64,000 nt of DNA from Oidiodendron maius Zn (lineage: Eukaryota; Ascomycota; Leotiomycetes; Myxotrichaceae), in assembly GCA_000827325.1 (NCBI GenBank), contig KN832886.1, positions 625,655 through 689,654 of the forward strand, in the 5' to 3' direction. Within the stretch, counting starts at the first letter, position 1, and each line of letters opens with the position of its first letter. The translations under genes were made by a program, and so were the position numbers. The notes beneath the pieces are model-generated. The model had not been told where the DNA came from, ran no database searches, and worked only from the letters and a program-made list of their open reading frames with translations. This document shows, one piece after another, positions 19,819 through 30,592 of this stretch.

Positions 19819-20856
19819 TTAGAGCCGCCCACTCATATTGTCGCCAAATGTCCAGCCCCCCGATCCGTCCCAGTTGATTGACCACGTCATCAGACCTTTA
19901 AGCGCGCCGTTATAGTGATCCCAAGCTTGTCCAACCAAGGCTGGGGACATGTAACCACCACCAGCCCCCGCCTGTGCGGGTAAGCCGGGAACTTGCATGT
20001 CGTAGGGGAGCCGGATTGTGGTGCCTTGGATGACGAGCCCTTGGTTCAAGCAGTCAGTTTGGGCAACGAAACCCTCGACGGTGCCGGCTGAGTACGAGTC
20101 GCCGGAGCAGCCGTACATGTTGCCGTTGTAATACTGCATGTTTAACCACCACAACCTGCCGTTGTCGGCGTACTTCTTTATAATAGGCAGATAGGAACCC
20201 CAGATGGATCCGTATGTCACGCTACCACCCGTCACGTATGCTGTCTCTGGTGCCATGGTCAAGCCAAAGTTGGCGGGCATCTGCGCAAGGACACCGTCGA
20301 TGATGCGGATCAAGTTTGCCTGGGACGTGGACAACGTGTTGATGCTGCCGCTGCCGATCAAACCGGTTTCAAGGTCGATGTCAATGCCATCAAAATTATA
20401 CTGCTTCAGGATTGGGACGATGGTTGTGACGAACTTGTCGGCGACCGCGCTCGAGCTGAGGTCGATACCGGCCGCAGCACCACCGATAGACATGAGGATC
20501 GTGGCGCCGGCAGCTTTTGCCTGGCACATCTCAGCCGGAGTCGCAACTATAACGTTTGTGTCCATTCCGTCTTCCCACAATGCCGTGCCGTCCGAAAGGA
20601 TCACAGGAAAGGCAGCATTAATCACGTTATAGTTATGCTGCAGGATCTGAGGATTCTCGATCGGTGTCCAGCCGAAGGGGGGGTGAACACCATTCTTTGC
20701 TCCGTCCCAATTCTCCCAATATCCTTGAAGAACCTTACCTGTGGGTTTTCCCTTTGTTGCACATGTCTCGTTTTGTGCGGATGCCGGCACGGCACTGAAT
20801 AGGGTTTGCGCAATAATGGACAGCAGCACGAGACCGGCGTCGAGGAGATAAACCAT
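19819..20856 (-). CDS. Secreted GH18 chitinase
   Basis: GH18 enzymes cleave beta-1,4-linked N-acetylglucosamine in chitin. The gene has a single exon of 345 aa. An N-terminal hydrophobic signal peptide (MVYLLDAGLVLLSIIAQTLF) precedes QGYWENWDG at the start of the barrel. The SIGG strand is at about residues 123-126, and the catalytic motif FDGIDIDLE (DxxDxDxE) at 155-163 includes the acid Glu. QMPANFGLTMAPE, WWLNMQYYN and GLMTWSINWDG near the end are typical barrel strands. The compact form without a binding module resembles the bacterial-like (ChiC/D) fungal subgroup. An in-frame ATG further upstream is less likely, as it precedes the signal peptide. The gene looks intact. Confidence 0.92.
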   Translation of the reverse strand: MVYLLDAGLVLLSIIAQTLFSAVPASAQNETCATKGKPTGKVLQGYWENWDGAKNGVHPPFGWTPIENPQILQHNYNVINAAFPVILSDGTALWEDGMDTNVIVATPAEMCQAKAAGATILMSIGGAAAGIDLSSSAVADKFVTTIVPILKQYNFDGIDIDLETGLIGSGSINTLSTSQANLIRIIDGVLAQMPANFGLTMAPETAYVTGGSVTYGSIWGSYLPIIKKYADNGRLWWLNMQYYNGNMYGCSGDSYSAGTVEGFVAQTDCLNQGLVIQGTTIRLPYDMQVPGLPAQAGAGGGYMSPALVGQAWDHYNGALKGLMTWSINWDGSGGWTFGDNMSGRL

Positions 20857-22226
20857 GGTCACATCAACTGGCAAGGGATTGGGGCGAGATGCCAATGCTA
20901 GAAGAATGACCAAAATCTAATAGCGAGAATAAAGTAGCTCTTGAGCTGTCGCCTCGAATTTATGAACTAACCTTTGAGTCAACACCGTTATAGATGGGCG
21001 TTAAGGTGTTCTTATATGACATGTAGCCTAAAATGCCTGGTTTCCTTGGCTTTACTAGTCTGTTGGTATAAAATTATAACGTATCTGTCAAGGGGAGAAT
21101 ACAGGTGCAATACAGGTGATAGCAGTCATTGGCAGTAGTAATTGTGGAATGTTCCCTTTTGCCTTCTGCAGCTGCGGTTTGGTGTTACCCACGAGTAACG
21201 TCTTGCGCTGCAGCCATATGCATGAGCAGTCAGCTGCGCGATTAGCTATTACATAGCCGAACAAAATTAACCTTAATCACATCTTCCTTTTCGCACCGCG
21301 TGTTACACATGGTCAATTAAGCTATTAATTAAATCTAACGAACTTACTGAATAGGTAGAAATACTTTTTGTTTTGTGATTTGAGTGCATCGAGTCGACCT
21401 GACACGGAATAGCGCCCCTCATCCTAATGTAACGTAGGATACGGTTATGGTATCTTCAGCGGGTAATACTTCACAAAAGTTCATTGTATGATTGAAGAAG
21501 ATCGTATTAATAGGTCATAATGGCTAAAGTGGGGGCCTCACCCACCTGTACAGGAAATCAAGGACACGTTTCAGTAAGTATACGAAACCAGTAGTTAATA
21601 CGTAGGTTACATTTCCTAGCGAGGCATGTAACATCGGCGCGAAATACCTGTATTAATGCTTTACTTCTATGGTTAGTAGAATAAGTTAAGTCCAGGCATT
21701 ACTACCTCCCCTCTTACTCTGCTACTTCCGCCTCATTTATTCCATCTCCATTACCTTCATTCTCCTTCCACCCTTTTTACTGTCTGAGATCGATACCCCT
21801 ATAAATTTACAAACTACATAACAGCCTTGATAGTATCATATCTAGTTTCCATTTCTCCTGGCTTCCATCAATCTGTTCATCTGTTCTTCTGTCTATCCGT
21901 CTGCTCCACCTCCATAGAGCGTACGGTAGATCGCCAATCTCCGCAGCTTATACTTCTCGTAGCGTCTGTCTTTTTTCTCTCTATTGTGGCCATTGAAAGG
22001 GAAAGTGCCGCACGGTTTCTTCTTCTGCCCCATACTAACACCATACCAATTCTGCACGATGTATTTGGGCTGTCGGATTATTTACATCTCTACCTTACAA
22101 CTGTATTATAATATAAACCTAGCCTTCTAAGCTATTAAGAAAACAACGCGCGGTTAGGTGTATTATATTCCTTATTTGTACAGAAGTCTAGCACGACGTG
22201 ATGCGCCCTACCCCTTCTCCCCTTTT
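20857..22226. other. Intergenic, no recognised gene
   Basis: About 1.37 kb, AT-rich. It contains the chitinase promoter and a CT-rich tract near 21700-21780. A 94-codon ORF at 21827-22111 is hydrophobic and Ser-rich without domains, and I do not call it. Confidence 0.4.
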
Positions 22227-23303
22227 TAATAGACTTCCATTCAATACCTAGCGTGCTGACTACGACTAAAGAAATAAGACCCAATGCAATAGAGAAAACA
22301 TCCACAAGAACCCTGATCTTGAAATTTTACGGGGATCGCACTATGAGACCTAGCGCACCACTGCTCAACACTTTGTTGGGTTCTAGTCCCGGTACTTGTG
22401 TGGCTAGATTATGGGCCTGTCGGTTAAGAAACACATTTTGCACAATCGATAGGATGACAATGCCGCCGAATTGCTGAGTGAAGCTCAACATAACCAGTGC
22501 CGTGCACCACAGAGTCATGAAGTACGGTCTGGATGGCGGTGTAGGGCGGTCGGAAAACTAGGCCGATGCCGATCCGTAGAGGATCCGATAAGAAGTCCAC
22601 TTTCCGGCACTGGTGTGAGGCTGGAGTGTAGTTATGAGCCCGCATCCTACAGCTATGAGAACGCTACCGAGTATTAAGGACAGATTGTAGTAACTTACAA
22701 AATTCGTCAAAAGACCGCCGGCTAGTGCGGTAATTGCCAATCCCACGGCCAAGGGCAGGTACATGAGACCATATCCAAGTGTGGTTGCACAGCGCACTGC
22801 TTGGAAGTAAAAAGGTAAATGGTCACGAGTCAGCACTACACTTCATCAGTGCAAAGGGGATGGACTACGACTTACGTAGTAGCAATCACCGAAAGCTGCA
22901 CAAAATTGCGAAAAGGTTATAAAGCTATCAAAGGCGATAGACCGCTAACGCATCATCTTCAGTAAGACCATACCGTCGTCTCCGGCCTGTGCCCCACGAT
23001 CAGGAATATGGCAAGGAGCACCGCAGAAATTTCGAGCAGGATGATGGTTCGCCAATTGGCCTAGGAGTATGCTGTTCCCACCCACTGCAAATCCAGCACC
23101 AAGCACAGAGTCATCAGTACGTTTATGACGAGGCCTACCCAGTCGATACGCTTCAGCCCATCAAGGAGTGCATTCTCGGGTCGACGAATAGGACCAATGC
23201 TAAAGAAGAGAATTACAATAATGGCAACGCTAATCGGGGTGAAGATATAGAAACTAACCCTCCATGTGGAGTAATGAGCTATACTTCCATTAATGAAGTG
23301 CAC
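22227..23303 (-). pseudogene. DHA2-type MFS drug-efflux transporter, 5'-truncated and frameshifted
   Basis: C-terminal half of a 14-TM drug:proton antiporter. Order on the minus strand: WRVSFYIFTPISVAIIVILF (about 23270-23200), LKRIDWVGLVINVLMT and LDLQWVGTAYS, ANWRTIILLEISAVLLAIFL, then LTRDHLPFYFQAV, LPLAVGLAITALAGGLLTN, LVMLSFTQQFGGIVILSIVQ, and a last helix with LVDVFSIALGLISLVVVS near 22300-22240. At least three frame changes and a stop separate them. Everything upstream of the WRxxFYI motif, the first six helices, is missing, and at about 23303 the sequence changes character. Confidence 0.75.
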
Positions 23304-23998
23304 ATTTAATTCTCAACGGATTGATGAATCATTTGGAATCCACTTCTGCATGCAAAGCCTTCTAACATTTGCATTATCGGCACTCGAACCTAGCCCCCTC
23401 TCAACATGACCGACAGAGGTCGCCGCAATGGCAAGCTTTAATCAATGTTCCCGACGAAGAGCAAATTATTCAAGCCGTTGGTAAAGTGCGTCAAAACGTA
23501 TTTTATCAGCGAGCGGGCCACATTTTACAACAACCCGTGGAAAATATTCAATTGAACCACCACACAATCAACTATCTATTATAATGACACCAGAAGAAGA
23601 TAAATTACGCATTTCTGAAGCCTTCTGGCATGTGCGAGCGTTATGCCAGGTTAGCCGTAAATGACACAGTCCCGAGCCTTCGTACGAGTCAAGCCTCGTC
23701 AACTACTATTCCAGTGCTCTTCCTTTATCTGCGCATTAAAATGAGCTTACTCTTTTCTTCTGCTATTGGTCGCTTGCCTAATCCCCAAATTCTAGAGCTG
23801 CGCCGCCCTAGCTTTCAGGTATAAGAGCGTTAGGGCGGCAGCGCAAGACTTTTGGCAAATCAACTACGTAAAACCGCGTCAAAAGCTGCCGAAAACAGCA
23901 GCCAATTCGCCGTTTGCTAGTTTAAAGTATCGAGTATTGATAGTCTACTGTAGATATCATCAAATAAATAGGTCTTTCAGATCTTAGAGATATATAAC
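23304..23998. other. Unassigned segment with two coupled small ORFs
   Basis: This segment starts where the DHA2 relic is cut. An ORF ending LNHHTINYLL stops at 23582-23584, and its TAA overlaps the ATG at 23584 of a second ORF (MTPEEDKLRISEAFWHVRAL, 26 codons). Such a TAATG overlap is a bacterial style of arrangement. I recognise neither product. See findings. Confidence 0.35.
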
Positions 23999-26055
23999 GG
24001 TTGTTGAAACCTAAATGCTATATCTCTAGCTAGTCTAGCCTAGTATACAAAAATGAAAACAATTCCTTTTAAAAGACAGAACACTCTCGCCGATATTGAC
24101 CCCCATTAACCTCCATGCGCTTATAACCATTTTATCCTAGGAGATGAGATCGTAGTGATACAAGATCTATGCAAACAGATTGCAGACACCAGAGATGAAA
24201 GTGTAGCTAATGCAGCTCGGGTTGCCCTTGCAAGCAGCGAGACAAGCGTTAAGATTTGCAATGTTTTTTGGGGTAGCGAGAGGCGCTTGACCGGTTTTCG
24301 GGATGCCATTTTTTGGGCTAGCATGAGTAGCTCCAGTGACCACAGGAGGTTGAGTGGTACCCGAGTTGCCGTTATTTGCTTTAGCAGGAGCAGCTCTCTT
24401 GCCGCCCTTCCCCGAGGCTGGATTGGCACTATTTGGGTTGCTAGGAGTTGGTGTAGTTGTTGGCACGTTTGTGCAAGCAACGTCATAGGCGACGAGGCCA
24501 GTAACAGGAGGGATAGAAGAGGCCGGGACAGAGAAGAGCTCGCAGGTATTAATATTGTCGACGAGGCCGAAGAGGATGCACTCGCAGTCAGACTTGGCAG
24601 CGCATTGGGCCATGCAGAGGGCAGCAGTTTCTGTAGAGGGAGTTATTAAACCAAGCATATGTAGGTAGGGCGGTACTCTTACCAATGTCAGCTGGCTCCG
24701 CTAGTGGTGCTTGAGTAGCTGTTCCTGTAGGAGCAACACCGCAAGCATCACGGGCAGCAAGGGGTGATGCAGAGGCGACTGAGAGGGCGGCCACGATGGC
24801 GACAATGGATGTGAAAGAAGGCATTTTGATGAATTCAAGTGTGTGGGTTACTGGTTTAAAGTAAAGTGAGTGGTGGGTGCAATCGGTTTCTGAAGGCAGA
24901 TTTGTAGTGAAGACAAGACAGATGAGAGAGTGTGAGGAAGTAAGTATATGTTCGAAGTCTTAGGGTCTTATATACTATTATGCTGTTTCTCTGAGTATAA
25001 GGGGAAGTCAAGCAAAGTTCTGGAATTGTCTTGATGCTTACGACGCTGCCGATCTCTATGTGAGGCTGGAGGTTTAGAGCCACATAATTGCGTATGCATT
25101 TTTGAAACACGAAGAACTGAACTGGGCTGACGAATGAGGGTTTTGCCGTTCAAGGATGCTTCGAATCGCTAGGAAAACGAGGGAGGTGAAACAAATTTCT
25201 TCCCTACGCTTGTTACTACTGACGTATTCCCTATACGTGTAATACAGCCAATGTGGCTAATAATCATCATCTCTTCGGTATTGAATTCTATACCTATACA
25301 ACATAAAGTTGAGGTATCCTTTCGTCTGCAGCAATTGGACACGTTAGCAAGAGTAGCCTTGAATGTACTGTACGCATTTGATTTGCTTTAAATTAAATGT
25401 ATAATATCATGCAAAACTATGCCTAATTCCGACTGTTACGGAGGAAAAACTGCTTTAAACTTAGATGTATTTCTGGAGGAGAGATCCCTACTAGTGTGTC
25501 CAGTGGCTGTCAGACAAAGGGATAGGACGAGTCTGAAGAGTGGGACTCGGTCAAACCGGAATTAACCGAGGTATACTCCGCATATTTGAAGCAATAGGCA
25601 TTCTTAAAATAGAGATTTGCTTTTGAGCGAGAAAATACTCAAGGCATAGCAGTGATTACATGATCAGGACACTGACTTCTTACGCATACGCTCGTGCCCC
25701 TTACATGAGATGAAATGGCTGTCAGTCGACGACTGCCCGAAAGAGGAACGCGATTTTGGTTCGAAAATAGATCCAAGTTCGCTAAGCTTGAGACAGCCCA
25801 GGGGAACTCATAGAGAGCGGTCCTTCCGTAGCATCGTAGATCCCACTATATCCGCGCGTTTGGTTGTCGTGGCTGAGTGCCTCGGGCATGGATGGGGTCG
25901 CAGTACCGCGCTGAGAGTTTCGAGCACTGCCCTGCCACACCCCATACGCGCGGCCATCAACTACCGGACCTGTTACATAATGGCAGATTTCAGCCTTGGC
26001 ATATAGTTACTGACAGCTGATACCCCACACTCTTACGCGGCCATCACTGTGGTCC
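23999..26055. repeat. Segmental duplication, copy 1
   Basis: It begins GGTTGTTGAAACCTAAATGC at 23999, spans the secreted protein gene and reaches upstream to about TTACGCGGCCATC near 26034. The same ordered landmarks recur at 33805-35760 in the same orientation: ATGCTTACGACGCTGC, the GTCAAAC and TAACCGAGG blocks, and CGCGGCCATCAACTA against CGCGTGGCCATTAACTA. The upstream part (24825-26055) holds no other supported gene. Confidence 0.75.
24167..24824 (-). CDS. Small secreted Cys-rich PAN/apple-like protein 1
   Basis: Two exons, 24824-24683 and 24630-24167, with a 52-bp phase-1 intron, 201 aa. A signal peptide (MPSFTSIVAIVAALSVASAS) precedes CGVAPTGTATQAPLAEPA. A Cys-rich core follows: ALCMAQCAAKSDCECILFG, then CELFSVPASSIPPV and YDVACTNVP. 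A Pro/Asn/Lys-rich linker leads to a partial second module, LNACLAACKGNPSCISYTF, ending VCNLFA. The Cys spacing and the FSVPASxxP motif suggest a PAN/apple-like fold used for carbohydrate or protein binding at the cell surface. The function is unknown. It is a close paralogue of the gene at 33975-34680 and a more distant one of 30593-31513. Confidence 0.78.
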
Positions 26056-27037
26056 GCCTCGCCTGGCCCAGCAACATTTCCAGCAAGTTTAAGGCTGAAA
26101 TACTGAATCTACAAATTGACATCATATTAGTGGTGGACTCGCTCGTATTCGCCCCTACGGTGAAGGAACTTCCCTAAAAGTCGAATGAACGAGCTTGCGC
26201 TAGCCTTGTGGTCACAACTCTAGCCTGGGATATGCCTCTGGCTTCTGCAAGACACTCCTAAGGACCGACTCCTTTGCTTAGCATTGCACGAGCGAGAAAT
26301 CTTTCGACTGCTTCAACTACTTCAACTACTTTATCAAATACTTCGGACAGTGACTGCCCCAGCTACTTAGTAGTTAGAGGTCAATCTAGAGAGCGCTCTA
26401 TTGCTCTGCCATGCCAGAGATATATGCGGCTGTTACCATTCGAACTGCAGACCAGATACGTCTTCGAAGCGTACTATCTATATTAAATACTGCCTAAAGA
26501 CGAGAATCTATCCGATAGGCTATCTCCAAGATGTTACCATATTCGAGTCCGATCATGATTCTGGCAAAGTCAAAACTAGCCATGCTTCTTCTACAGAATT
26601 GCTATACATCCTCCTCATCTTATGACCAAGGAAACGTGTCAACCTAGACTTCTCTGATATGTAAAGTATTTCCATTTAAATTTTGGTTCGTCTTATCTTA
26701 CAACGGCCCAGAGAGCTGACATTCTTAACCGACTGGAGGTGCTGAATTAAGTACAGCGAAATTTATGTTTTAACAACAAATCGAAAAGAAACGCAAGATC
26801 CTCCCCTCCAAAACTGCCTATCCGGTCATATAGAAATAAACACGTCTTCCTGTTGAGGATCTTAGGATGAGAGCGTCGTCAATCTCCTACAGCGTCGTCT
26901 GGAAGTTGTGTGCGAAGGCGCCGCCCGTCCACCAGGCCGACTGTCGGCCCTGCAGCGCGTACGTGCTGGAAGAAGCCAGCTTGGACATTCCTGGGCGTTG
27001 CACGCGCGTGCATCAGCTTGTGGACAGAGAACGCGGT
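26056..27037. other. Intergenic, no recognised gene
   Basis: About 1 kb. Small ORFs near 26274-26625 have no domains. The sequence switches to GC-rich, coding-like DNA from about 26870, on the minus strand, which leads into the relic at 27038-27462. Confidence 0.35.
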
Positions 27038-27462
27038 CTAGTCCAGCGTCTGTCCGTCCTCGGGTTCGGCTAGGCGCCCGACCTTCAGCAGGGCGTTGAA
27101 GTTTCCCCGCACCAGTGCCTTGATAGCAGGCTCGTTGAGAGTGCCGTTGCCGACCACGGTGATGTGGAAGAGGTGGTTGCCGTCCATGTGACCGACGGTG
27201 TTAGTGAAGGAGCGGTTAGGCAGAATCTGATAGATTTCAGGGGCAGGTAGATTGGATTACGACAACAGGACAGCGAAAGCTGAGATATTAAGGATACAGG
27301 AGTACACCCTACTGTAGGTGGACTTGGATAGGACGCTCCTCTGCTTGGGGTTAAGGTCGAGCAGTGCCGTGTTGTCGGCAGTGGGCTCGATGGCGATGAG
27401 GAGCTGCCGGGCGTTGATCTGGGTGATCTGGCCCGTGATGTGGTTCTGAACGCGGTGTTACT
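27038..27462 (-). pseudogene. Relic of an unrecognised GC3-rich coding region
   Basis: Two open pieces with strong C/G third-position bias. The first reads ITGQITQINARQLLIAIEP then LLDLNPKQRSVLSKSTYS (about 27450-27330). The second reads ILPNRSFTNTVGHMDGNHLF, ITVVGNGTLNEPAIKALVRG and LKVGRLAEPEDGQTLD, ending with TAG at 27040-27038. A GT at 27322 and a CAG at 27242 could bound an intron, but the phases do not fit cleanly. I do not recognise the family. Codon use differs sharply from the AT-rich surroundings, which argues that it was a real gene. Confidence 0.5.
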
Positions 27463-30400
27463 AATGAAGTCCCACCAGCGAATATACAGCTATTTAAGGT
27501 CATATTAGCTCGTCTGTCTTTGCCGTCTCAAAAGAATCTAGCGTCAAGGAGACTTCTACTAGATCAATGTATTCCGTCTGAATCTTATTACACATACGTA
27601 GTGCACGTATTTGTGCCTTTATCTGCTGTTAAATTATCCAACTTTTCTGCCTCTGTATAAGCAATTTGAGAGCGTTCTAACCCTTCTCGGGCCATCAAAG
27701 TACCTCCCACAGCGGTATATCCCTCCTCTTTGCTCTCTTCTTCTTCAGAGCCTATGCAATGCGCGAATACTACATAGAAAAACATCTAATATCTTGGTTG
27801 TTTAGTAAACTAGTAGAGAAATAGAATTGACAGCCATTTTGCCCCTTTGGACTACAGCAGGTAAGAACATGGCTCTTCTGGTTATAGCAGACAACCTTTG
27901 TAGGACTCTCCCTTATTGATGATAGGTCTATTAACTAAGTCTCTAGCCTTCTCTATACTAGAAAACAAGTCCCCAGTACGTAGTGCCGCCATGGGTGAGC
28001 CGGATAAATATTACCTACCCGCTTAGAATTCAAACCTTTCCAGCCAAGGAACAAACACCAATTCCACTGCGGATCAAAGGCAACTCCTGTAATTCATGGC
28101 TGTGACTTATAAATAAACTCTACACGTTTGTTGGGAAATAGATAGTTATCGATGTTATAAAAGCAACTCTCTTCATCCCCAATTTCTGCTTCAATCACAA
28201 ACTCAGTTAGAACCCCCCATCGACAAAGCAAAGCTCTTATCTTCCCCTCCAAATCGCACCCCTCCTCACAGGTTACCACAATGGCAAGCTCAAGCCGACT
28301 ATTTAAATACAAGTCAAATATTGGATGTAATAGAGCTAAGACAAAGACAATTTCGGGCCTATCACGGCGCAGGGTCAAAGTCGGGTCCAGTAGAGGTGAC
28401 GGACTTTCCTCTCGAGCTGCGCCACGCAACGGACGAACTCAACTATTAGACACCAGAAGAGAAAATAGTTCAAGCTCAATGGCTTCCTTTCTTCACGGTA
28501 GGAGCAATTTGCTCATAAGCCACCCAACACAGAGGCAACCGATGCTTATTGCCTATATATGAGCACCTCTTTTGCCGTGCCTGACTTATACGTATCGACT
28601 ATATTGGAAGTATGGTGGCGGGATACCCAAAGTCGTGGCTCTTAGTTTCCTGGCGGCTTTCTTTACCTGATATAGATGGCTTCTTCCATGATCGTACTAC
28701 TATAAAGCCCTACAAGCAAAAATATTGCCTTGTAGAGTTTGCGACTTCCTAATTTTTACATTCGCTTTAGGTTGTTACGCAATGGTTTGTAATCGTGCTG
28801 TAGATTCGCGACAATCAGACTGGAAAGGGTTGTGTTTTGAGGCCGCAAGGTAAGCCATCTATAGAAATCCATAAAATGTACATTCTTTTCTAGGCAATGC
28901 GACCACGCATGAAATATGGGCTCGTAACAGGGACTGCAAAAGGGGTTTTGGAGATACTTCGTCCTTTAAATTTGGGTGGATAGGGTGGGCCGGATAGAGC
29001 TTGGACTCAGCTCCCTGTGTTTGACCCACAACATGATATATTGCTACCTTAGGCATTGATTTCCAATAGAGGGATCCTTGTTGGTCCAGAGACGACGGAA
29101 ATGGAAAAAATCATGAGAACATTCCCATACTGAACTCATGGTAATAGGGCGCAGTATACGGTTCACAATACTATTCCCCACACTAGAACCAGTAGCTGGG
29201 AATAGCTTCAGCCAAGGTGATAGCAAGGGGTAGTTCCGACGAAGAACCTCTGCCTAGTTTATTCCTGTGTTTCAGATATGCCTCACCAGATGCTAGTGTC
29301 ACAGCAAGACGCTCATGCAAATGTGCGGCTCGAGTAGCAGGCTGTAAACGAGCAGGACGAGATTGGGTGCTGCAACTCCTTGGGAGTTATGATCTTGGCT
29401 ACGAGACCCATCGCGACCTTTGAACCCTTCGCACGCGTGACTCCTTCCCAGGAACAGTATGCACTTCACCAATCGCTTCACCAAGCAAGACAAGGTCTCT
29501 TGGCATAATTAAATTATTTAGAAGTAATTTAAAGTCAATTTAGAGATTGTGTAATATACGGCGGTTGCTAGCCTCCATCTCTAGCGCAAGAGATGTATGT
29601 ACCGGCACGGTCACCTTTGCCACTGATGGCTTTGGTTCGCGATAGGGGAACGAAATTAAGAGTACATTTCCTCACTTTTTACAACCCGGGACAGCAGAAG
29701 CATTGCATAATGATCATCTGATATTCACGAAATCCATGAAGGATACGGGAACGCAGGTTAAATTTTTGGAGACTAAGGATGCGCCGCACGACACTTTTGG
29801 CCCGGGAATAATTTAGGGTTTGTGAAGGAAGCAGAAGATGCTGCTGAGAAGGCGACAAAGCCTGCGGAGAATGTGGAGTATAGTAATGTTTTATTGGATT
29901 CTCCTGCATGAGGCCTCGGGACCAGAATCGGAGCAGAATGACCAGAGTTAAAAATGTTATTACGCAGATGCACAGACTGTGCACTGAGGGAACAAGACTT
30001 GCGACACGGTTGCGGCGGCTATCATAGCTAGCGGGTATCGACTGAGAGGCGATTGAGCAAGAGTTTGTGGTTGGAATTCGAGATAAAAGAAATTGGGTCC
30101 AACGTCAAAAAGGTAAATAGGCACAGTATAAAAAAGGGGTGTGACACGGCTGTGCATACAGATATTTTCCTCGCCTACCGGTTGATGAAGCCTAATTGCC
30201 CAGGGCGGCTTCCCAAGATCTTTGGGCATCCAGCACAATCCTACCCCCATTCTAAATGGCCTAGAAAAATTGAGGGGTTGCTCATGCAGGACAGTGGCGC
30301 GATATCACTCTGTGACTGTGGATATTGTTTTGCCGATGAGATGTATATCCTTATCGGGGTTTTTATATAGCGTTCAACTATAGTATAAAATGACAAATTG

Positions 30401-30592
30401 AGAGAAAGGTAATGCAAAAATTATCACATTAACCGATTAGAATTGTAGCGACAGACATATTGCAAAAACTCAAACTTAGACGTCAACAACTTTCACCACT
30501 TACAACTCATTACTCGTCTTTCCTCTTCCTCCTACCTCCTCTCACGAACCTCCTGAGCTTGTTTTATGTCCAAATACAAGACCCCGATATAT
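27463..30592. other. Gene-poor AT-rich stretch
   Basis: About 3.1 kb without a supported gene. At about 28180-28570 (+) one frame reads QAQADYLNTSQILDVIELRQ, FRAYHGAGSKSGPVEVTDFP and ATDELNY, then TAG, then TPEEKIVQAQWLPFF. This looks like a short relic of an unrecognised gene with one nonsense codon. ORFs near 28859-29984 and 30053-30370 have no recognisable features. Confidence 0.4.

Noticed and set aside
20204-20632. 142-codon ORF on the plus strand
   Set aside because: It is antisense to the well-supported GH18 chitinase.
24155-24649. 164-codon plus-strand ORF, and similar ones at 33966-34220 and 34275-34505
   Set aside because: These are antisense shadows of the secreted Cys-rich protein genes, arising from their biased codon use.
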